Source: Candidatus Bipolaricaulota bacterium
GTDB taxonomy: Bacteria; Bipolaricaulota; Bipolaricaulia; Bipolaricaulales; Bipolaricaulaceae
Direction: 5' to 3'
Length of the DNA stretch: 64,000 bases
Assembly (NCBI GenBank): GCA_014360995.1
Contig: JACIWL010000002.1
Span: 4,153 to 68,152 of the forward strand
Shown here: positions 60,078 to 64,000 of the stretch, piece by piece
Position numbering within the stretch: position 1 is the first letter of the stretch
Layout: every line of letters begins with the position of its first letter
The notes under the pieces: model-generated
What the model saw: only the letters and a program-made list of their open reading frames with translations
Databases searched by the model: none
Told to the model about the DNA's origin: nothing
Translations under genes and position numbers: made by a program

Positions 60078-62807
60078 TCAGTCCCCAGCCACCTCCGCTT
60101 TGCCCTCCTTTAGCGCGGCTTGGGCTGCGGCCAGCCGGGCCACGGGGATCCGCCAGGGCGACGCGGACACGTAATCGAGACCGATCTCATGACAGAAATG
60201 CACGGAGCGGGATTCCCCGCCGTGCTCGCCGCAGATCCCCACGGAAAGATCCGGCCTGGTCCGGCGCCCCTTCTCCACGGCGATGCGCATTAGCTCCCCT
60301 ACCCCGGTCCGATCCAGGGTCTCGAACGGGTCCTCGGGGAGGATCCGCCGCTCCAGATACTCCCGAATGAATTTGCCCGCGTCATCCCGGGAGAACCCGA
60401 ACGTCATCTGGGTGAGGTCGTTCGTGCCAAAGGAGAAGAACTCCGCCTCGCGGGCGATCTCGTCGGCGGTGATGGCCGCCCGGGGCACCTCCACCATCGT
60501 CCCCACTTTATAGTGGATCTCCACGCCCTCCTCGGCCATGACCCGCTTGGCGATCTCCGTCACCCGCTCGCGCATGACCCGCATCTCGTTCACGTGGCCC
60601 ACGAGGGGGATCATCACCTCGGGCTTGGGATTGAGCCCTTCCTTCTTGAGCTTCGCCGCGGCCCGGAAAATGGCCTCCACCTGCATGTCGTAGATATCGG
60701 GGTGGGTGATGCCCAGCCGCACGCCGCGGTGCCCAAGCATGGGGTTGAACTCCTGCAGGGACTCAATGTACGCCCGCAGCTCCTCGAACTTCATGCCCAG
60801 TCTCTCGGCGAGGGCGCGGATGTCCTTCTCCTCCCGGGGGAGGAACTCGTGCATGGGAGGGTCAAGGAGGCGGATGATCACGGGTTTTCCGTCCATGACC
60901 CTGAGGATGCCCTCGAAGTCCTGGATCTGCATCTGCTGGAGGGCAGCGAGGGCGCGCCGGCGCGTCTCGGGGCTAGGGGCGACAAGGGCCTCCTGCATAT
61001 AAGGGATGCGGTCCTCGGCGAAGAACATGTGCTCTGTACGGCAAAGTCCAATCCCTTCAGCGCCGAAGGCGAGGGCGACCGCTGCCTGATCGGGCTGATC
61101 AGCGTTGGCGCGCACGCCAAGCCGCCGGCGAGCATCCACCCAGCGCATGAGCTTGGCGAAAAGCTGATAAATCGGGGCCTCCTCAGGGCGGAGGGTCTTG
61201 GTGATGAGGACCTGCACCACCTCGCTTGGCTGGGTTGGGATTTTCCCAAGGAGCACCTCCCCAGTCGTCCCGTCGATGGAAAGCCAATCTCCCTCGTGCA
61301 GCACCTCTCCGGCCACGCGGAGCTCGCGCTTCTGGTAGTCGATGTGGAGGGCCTCGCAGCCCACCACAGCCACCTTCCCAATCTGGCGGGCCACCACCGC
61401 GGCGTGGGAGGTGAGGCCGCCCCGAGCGGTGAGGATCCCCTGAGCGGCGGCCATGCCGCGGATGTCGTCGGGCGAGGTCTCATGCCGCACGAGGATCACC
61501 GGGCCCTCTTTGGCCATCTCCTCGGCCCGCTGGGCGGAGAGGGCGATGCGTCCCGAGGCCGCCCCTGGCCCAGCAGCCAGGCCCCTGGCCAAAACCTTGG
61601 CCCGCGCCTTGGCCCGCGGATCGAAAACGGGCTGGAGAAGCTGGGAAAGCTGCTCCGCCGGATCGATGCGCAGGATGGCCTCGTCCTCGGTGATCAGGCC
61701 CTCCTCGGCCATCTCCACGGCGATCCTAACTGCGGCAAACCCCGTGCGCTTTCCAGAGCGGGTCTGAAGGATGTAGAGCTTGCCCTCCTCGATGGTGAAC
61801 TCCACGTCCTGCATGTCCCGGTAGTGCCGCTCGAGGATCTCCCGGATACGGAGAAGCTCCTGGTAGACCTCGGGCATGGCCTCTTCCAGGGAGATTTGTG
61901 TGGGATCGGTCTTCGCTGCCTTGGAGATGGGGTTGGGTGTGCGGATCCCCGCCACCACGTCCTCGCCCTGGGCGTTGAGGAGGAACTCCCCGTAGAGGCG
62001 GTTTTCCCCGGTGGCCGGATCGCGGGTGAAGCAAACCCCGGTTCCCGAGCGGTTTCCGAGGTTCCCGAACACCATGGCCTGCACGTTCACCGCGGTGCCC
62101 ATCTCCTCGGGGATGCGGTACATGCGGCGATAAACCCGGGCCCGCTCGTTCATCCAGGAGCGCACCACCGCCTCGATCGCCCCCCAAAGCTGCTCCCAAG
62201 GATCCTGGGGGAATTCCTTCCCAGCTTTTTTGATGATCCCTTTGTAGCGCTTCACAAGCTCGCGGAAGTCTTCGGCGGTGAGGTCCAGATCGGAAGAGGC
62301 ACCCCGCTCGCGCTTTAGCTCCTCCATGGCTTCCCCAAACGGATCCACCTCGTCCTTGATGCCCAAAACCACCGAGCCATACATGGAAAGGAGGCGGCGG
62401 TAGGCGTCGTAGGCGAAGCGGGGGGAGGTGCGGGCGGCCAGGCCCTCCACGGCCCGGTCGGTGAGGCCCAAGTTGAGGATGGTGTCCATCATCCCGGGCA
62501 TGGAGACCGGGGCGCCCGAGCGCACGGAAACAAGGAGGGGGTTCTCCGGGTCCCCGAATTTTCGGCCCGTGGCCTCCTCCAGGAATTTCATGCCCTCCTG
62601 AACTTGTTCCAAAAGGCCCTCGGGGTATTTCCCCCCGTTTTTGTAGTAGTAACGGCAGACCTCGGTGGTGATGGTGAAGCCAGGGGGAACGGGGATGCCC
62701 AAGGCCGCCATCTCCGCGAGGTTCGCGCCCTTGCCCCCAAGGAGGTCCTTCATCTTCGCGCTTCCCTCGGTTTTTCCTGCGCCAAACAAGTAAACGTACT
62801 TCGCCAT
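60078..62807 (-). CDS. ppdK: Pyruvate, phosphate dikinase
   Basis: The 909-residue enzyme interconverts pyruvate + ATP + Pi and PEP + AMP + PPi. The N-terminal ATP-grasp domain has LGGKGANLAEMAALGIPVPPGF. The swivelling phosphohistidine domain has GGLTSHAAVVARQIGKVAVVG (catalytic His). The PEP barrel has GLCRTEHMFF, GTNDLTQMTFGFSRDD and GICGEHGGES. The ATG at 62807 is preferred over the GTG at 62813 because AGGGGGTG lies just before it. Its start lies 2 bases past the ftsY stop. With enolase and ApgM it forms the PEP end of glycolysis or gluconeogenesis. Confidence 0.96.
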   Translation of the reverse strand: MAKYVYLFGAGKTEGSAKMKDLLGGKGANLAEMAALGIPVPPGFTITTEVCRYYYKNGGKYPEGLLEQVQEGMKFLEEATGRKFGDPENPLLVSVRSGAPVSMPGMMDTILNLGLTDRAVEGLAARTSPRFAYDAYRRLLSMYGSVVLGIKDEVDPFGEAMEELKRERGASSDLDLTAEDFRELVKRYKGIIKKAGKEFPQDPWEQLWGAIEAVVRSWMNERARVYRRMYRIPEEMGTAVNVQAMVFGNLGNRSGTGVCFTRDPATGENRLYGEFLLNAQGEDVVAGIRTPNPISKAAKTDPTQISLEEAMPEVYQELLRIREILERHYRDMQDVEFTIEEGKLYILQTRSGKRTGFAAVRIAVEMAEEGLITEDEAILRIDPAEQLSQLLQPVFDPRAKARAKVLARGLAAGPGAASGRIALSAQRAEEMAKEGPVILVRHETSPDDIRGMAAAQGILTARGGLTSHAAVVARQIGKVAVVGCEALHIDYQKRELRVAGEVLHEGDWLSIDGTTGEVLLGKIPTQPSEVVQVLITKTLRPEEAPIYQLFAKLMRWVDARRRLGVRANADQPDQAAVALAFGAEGIGLCRTEHMFFAEDRIPYMQEALVAPSPETRRRALAALQQMQIQDFEGILRVMDGKPVIIRLLDPPMHEFLPREEKDIRALAERLGMKFEELRAYIESLQEFNPMLGHRGVRLGITHPDIYDMQVEAIFRAAAKLKKEGLNPKPEVMIPLVGHVNEMRVMRERVTEIAKRVMAEEGVEIHYKVGTMVEVPRAAITADEIAREAEFFSFGTNDLTQMTFGFSRDDAGKFIREYLERRILPEDPFETLDRTGVGELMRIAVEKGRRTRPDLSVGICGEHGGESRSVHFCHEIGLDYVSASPWRIPVARLAAAQAALKEGKAEVAGD

Positions 62808-62809
62808 CT

Positions 62810-63715
62810 TCACCCCCTAAGAAGGGCCCGGGCGAACTCCTCGGCGCGGAAGGGAGCTAAATCGTCCAGCCCTTTTCCCACCCCCACCCAGAGGATGGGA
62901 AGTCCCAGGGCCCTCACCACCGGGAGGACCGCGCCGCCCCGGGCCGTGCCATCGAGTTTCGCCACCACAACCCCGGTGAGCTCCACCGCCTCATGGAAGA
63001 GCTGGGCCTGGGAAATGGCGTTTTGGCCCACGGTGGCGTCCACTACAAGGATCCGCTCATCCGGCGGCCGCCCCAAAACCTTTTCCACGACGCGCCTAAT
63101 TTTTTTGAGCTCCTCCATAAGCGGTATTTTTGTTTGGAGTCGCCCAGCCGTATCAACCAAAACTACATCATAGCCGACGGAGCGGGCGTGCACCAGGGCA
63201 TCATGGACCACCGCGCCCGGATCCGCCCCCGGCTTTTGGGCCACCACCTCTATCCCCACGCTTTCCCCAAGCTCGCGGAGCTGGTCGATGGCCGCGGCCC
63301 GAAACGTGTCCGCCGCCACAAGAAGCGGCTTTTTCCCTTGATCCCTCAGCCATTTCCCCACCTTGGCCACCGTGGTGGTCTTTCCCGACCCGTTCACCCC
63401 CACAAAAAGGAGCACGGAAAGGGAAGACGAGAGGGAAAAATCTCGTTCCGCTCCCTTGAGCTCGGCCACGATGATTTCTTCCACCGCTTTCAAAAGTTCT
63501 TCCCAGCTACAGCGGCCAGGAAGTTTCTTTTCCACCAAGGCTACGATCCTTTTCGTTTCTTCTAAGCCCACATCCGCGGAAAGAAGGGCTTCCTCCAGCC
63601 GCTCTAAAAGCTCCGCCGTTTTTTGCCCCTGGAAGACGGTGCTCAGGGGGCCAAGAAGACCCTCCCTGGTGCGGGAGAGTCCAGCGCGCAGGCGCTCCCA
63701 AAATCCCTCGGCCAT
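62810..63715 (-). CDS. ftsY: Signal recognition particle receptor FtsY
   Basis: The 301-residue GTPase has the NG domain only: a helical N part ([20 protein letters not shown]) and the G part with [20 protein letters not shown] (G1), [31 protein letters not shown] (G3) and [17 protein letters not shown] (G4/closing loop). It lacks the acidic A domain of enterobacterial FtsY, as in many thermophiles. It docks SRP at the membrane. The ATG overlaps the argS stop by one base. Confidence 0.96.
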   Translation of the reverse strand: MAEGFWERLRAGLSRTREGLLGPLSTVFQGQKTAELLERLEEALLSADVGLEETKRIVALVEKKLPGRCSWEELLKAVEEIIVAELKGAERDFSLSSSLSVLLFVGVNGSGKTTTVAKVGKWLRDQGKKPLLVAADTFRAAAIDQLRELGESVGIEVVAQKPGADPGAVVHDALVHARSVGYDVVLVDTAGRLQTKIPLMEELKKIRRVVEKVLGRPPDERILVVDATVGQNAISQAQLFHEAVELTGVVVAKLDGTARGGAVLPVVRALGLPILWVGVGKGLDDLAPFRAEEFARALLRG

Positions 63716-64000
63716 TACATCTCCTCGGGCGCGTTCACCCCAAGAATGGAAAGGCCTCGGAAGAGGACGAGCTTGACCCCAGCAAGAAGGGCCAGACGCG
63801 CCGGCGTGGCCGGCCCTTGCCCAAGAATGCGCACCCGCGCGTAATAGGGATGGAAAATCCCGGCCAAATTCTCCAGGTATTCGCAGAGGAGATGGGGGGC
63901 AAACTCCCGGGCCGCCAATCGCACCACGTCCGGAAAACGGTCGAGCTCCGCGATCATCCTCAATTCCTCCGGCTCCTTGAGGGGGGAGAGGTCCACGGAT
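63715..64000 (-). CDS. argS: Arginyl-tRNA synthetase, C-terminal end
   Basis: The last 95 or so residues are visible and the frame is open to the window edge. They form the DALR anticodon-binding domain: LIAELDRFPDVV-like ELRMIAELDRFPDVVRLAA, PHLLCEYLENLAGIFHPYYARVRILG and the end RLALLAGVKLVLFRGLSILGVNAPEEM, which is the standard ArgS terminus. It is upstream of and overlaps ftsY by one base. Confidence 0.92.
   Translation of the reverse strand, partial: SVDLSPLKEPEELRMIAELDRFPDVVRLAAREFAPHLLCEYLENLAGIFHPYYARVRILGQGPATPARLALLAGVKLVLFRGLSILGVNAPEEM

Noticed and set aside
60513..62318. A 601-codon open frame on the plus strand across ppdK
   Set aside because: It lies fully antisense to the clearly coding ppdK gene. 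Its translation is low-complexity and rich in His, Gly and Leu, as expected for a mirror frame in GC-rich DNA. No ribosome site or family likeness.

Overview
The window is about 64 kb of gene-dense, GC-rich bacterial chromosome. Most neighbouring genes touch or overlap by 1-4 bases, and no gene-free stretch exceeds 300 bases (the longest, 10145-10433, is 289). Lgt, LspA and Lnt are all present, as are secreted and lipid-anchored PKD-domain proteins, which points to a diderm cell envelope. A NAD-linked NiFe hydrogenase of the HoxH type, PPDK, enolase, an archaeal-type phosphoglycerate mutase and several oligopeptide-type ABC transporter parts suggest an anaerobic, probably thermophilic, peptide or sugar fermenter. 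A lineage such as Bipolaricaulota (Acetothermia) would fit, but this is only an inference from gene content.

Layout. 1-6.4 kb: the end of an amino-acid ABC permease, then a minus-strand block eno - divIC/ftsB - dnaE - yvcK. 6.6-10.1 kb: an oligopeptide ABC transporter (binding protein and two permeases, no ATPases). 10.4-15.4 kb: an ECF sigma factor, an anti-sigma-like membrane protein with an AMPK-type glycogen-binding domain, a secreted unknown protein and a PEGA/PKD surface protein, with a PKD lipoprotein divergent to them. 15.4-22.9 kb: lnt facing lgt across 15 bases, then alaS, a CofE-like protein, an unknown and a DUF6062 protein. 22.9-31.2 kb: dnaN-tmk-lspA; a SPOUT methyltransferase, rplS and a lepB with an inserted PDZ-like domain; DUF167, a 40-residue ORF, floA and nfeD; a ZIP transporter; a NYN protein. 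31.3-40.9 kb: yjbQ, a large solute-binding protein with apparently permuted lobes, tRNA-Asn and tRNA-Ile, a HAD phosphatase, a DUF4015 protein, a cysteine-rich secreted protein, a DUF429 protein, a SpoU methyltransferase, ahcY, an EamA transporter and a small ferredoxin.

41.0-55.5 kb is one almost gapless plus-strand unit. It opens with a secreted helical-repeat protein and apgM, runs through two DRTGG-like proteins, two HATPase proteins and a PHP phosphoesterase, and then encodes a NiFe hydrogenase with its NAD(P)-linked diaphorase parts and maturation protease. It closes with a beta-CASP nuclease and a PfkB kinase. The hydrogenase is the most interesting system here. It carries two complete HydC/HydB (NuoE/NuoF-like) pairs. 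One NuoF-like subunit and one stand-alone ferredoxin-fold protein have lost the cysteines that would hold their [2Fe-2S] clusters. The layout recalls the electron-bifurcating HydABCSL type of NiFe hydrogenase, with a second flavin module added.

55.6-64 kb: DUF151 nuclease, coaX, a second oligopeptide-binding protein facing a dppB/dppC pair, ppdK, ftsY and the end of argS. Several genes (lspA, nfeD, the HAD gene, the DUF4015 gene, and lgt with lnt) have a -10-like hexamer only 4-8 bases before the start codon. This suggests that leaderless transcription is common in this organism.
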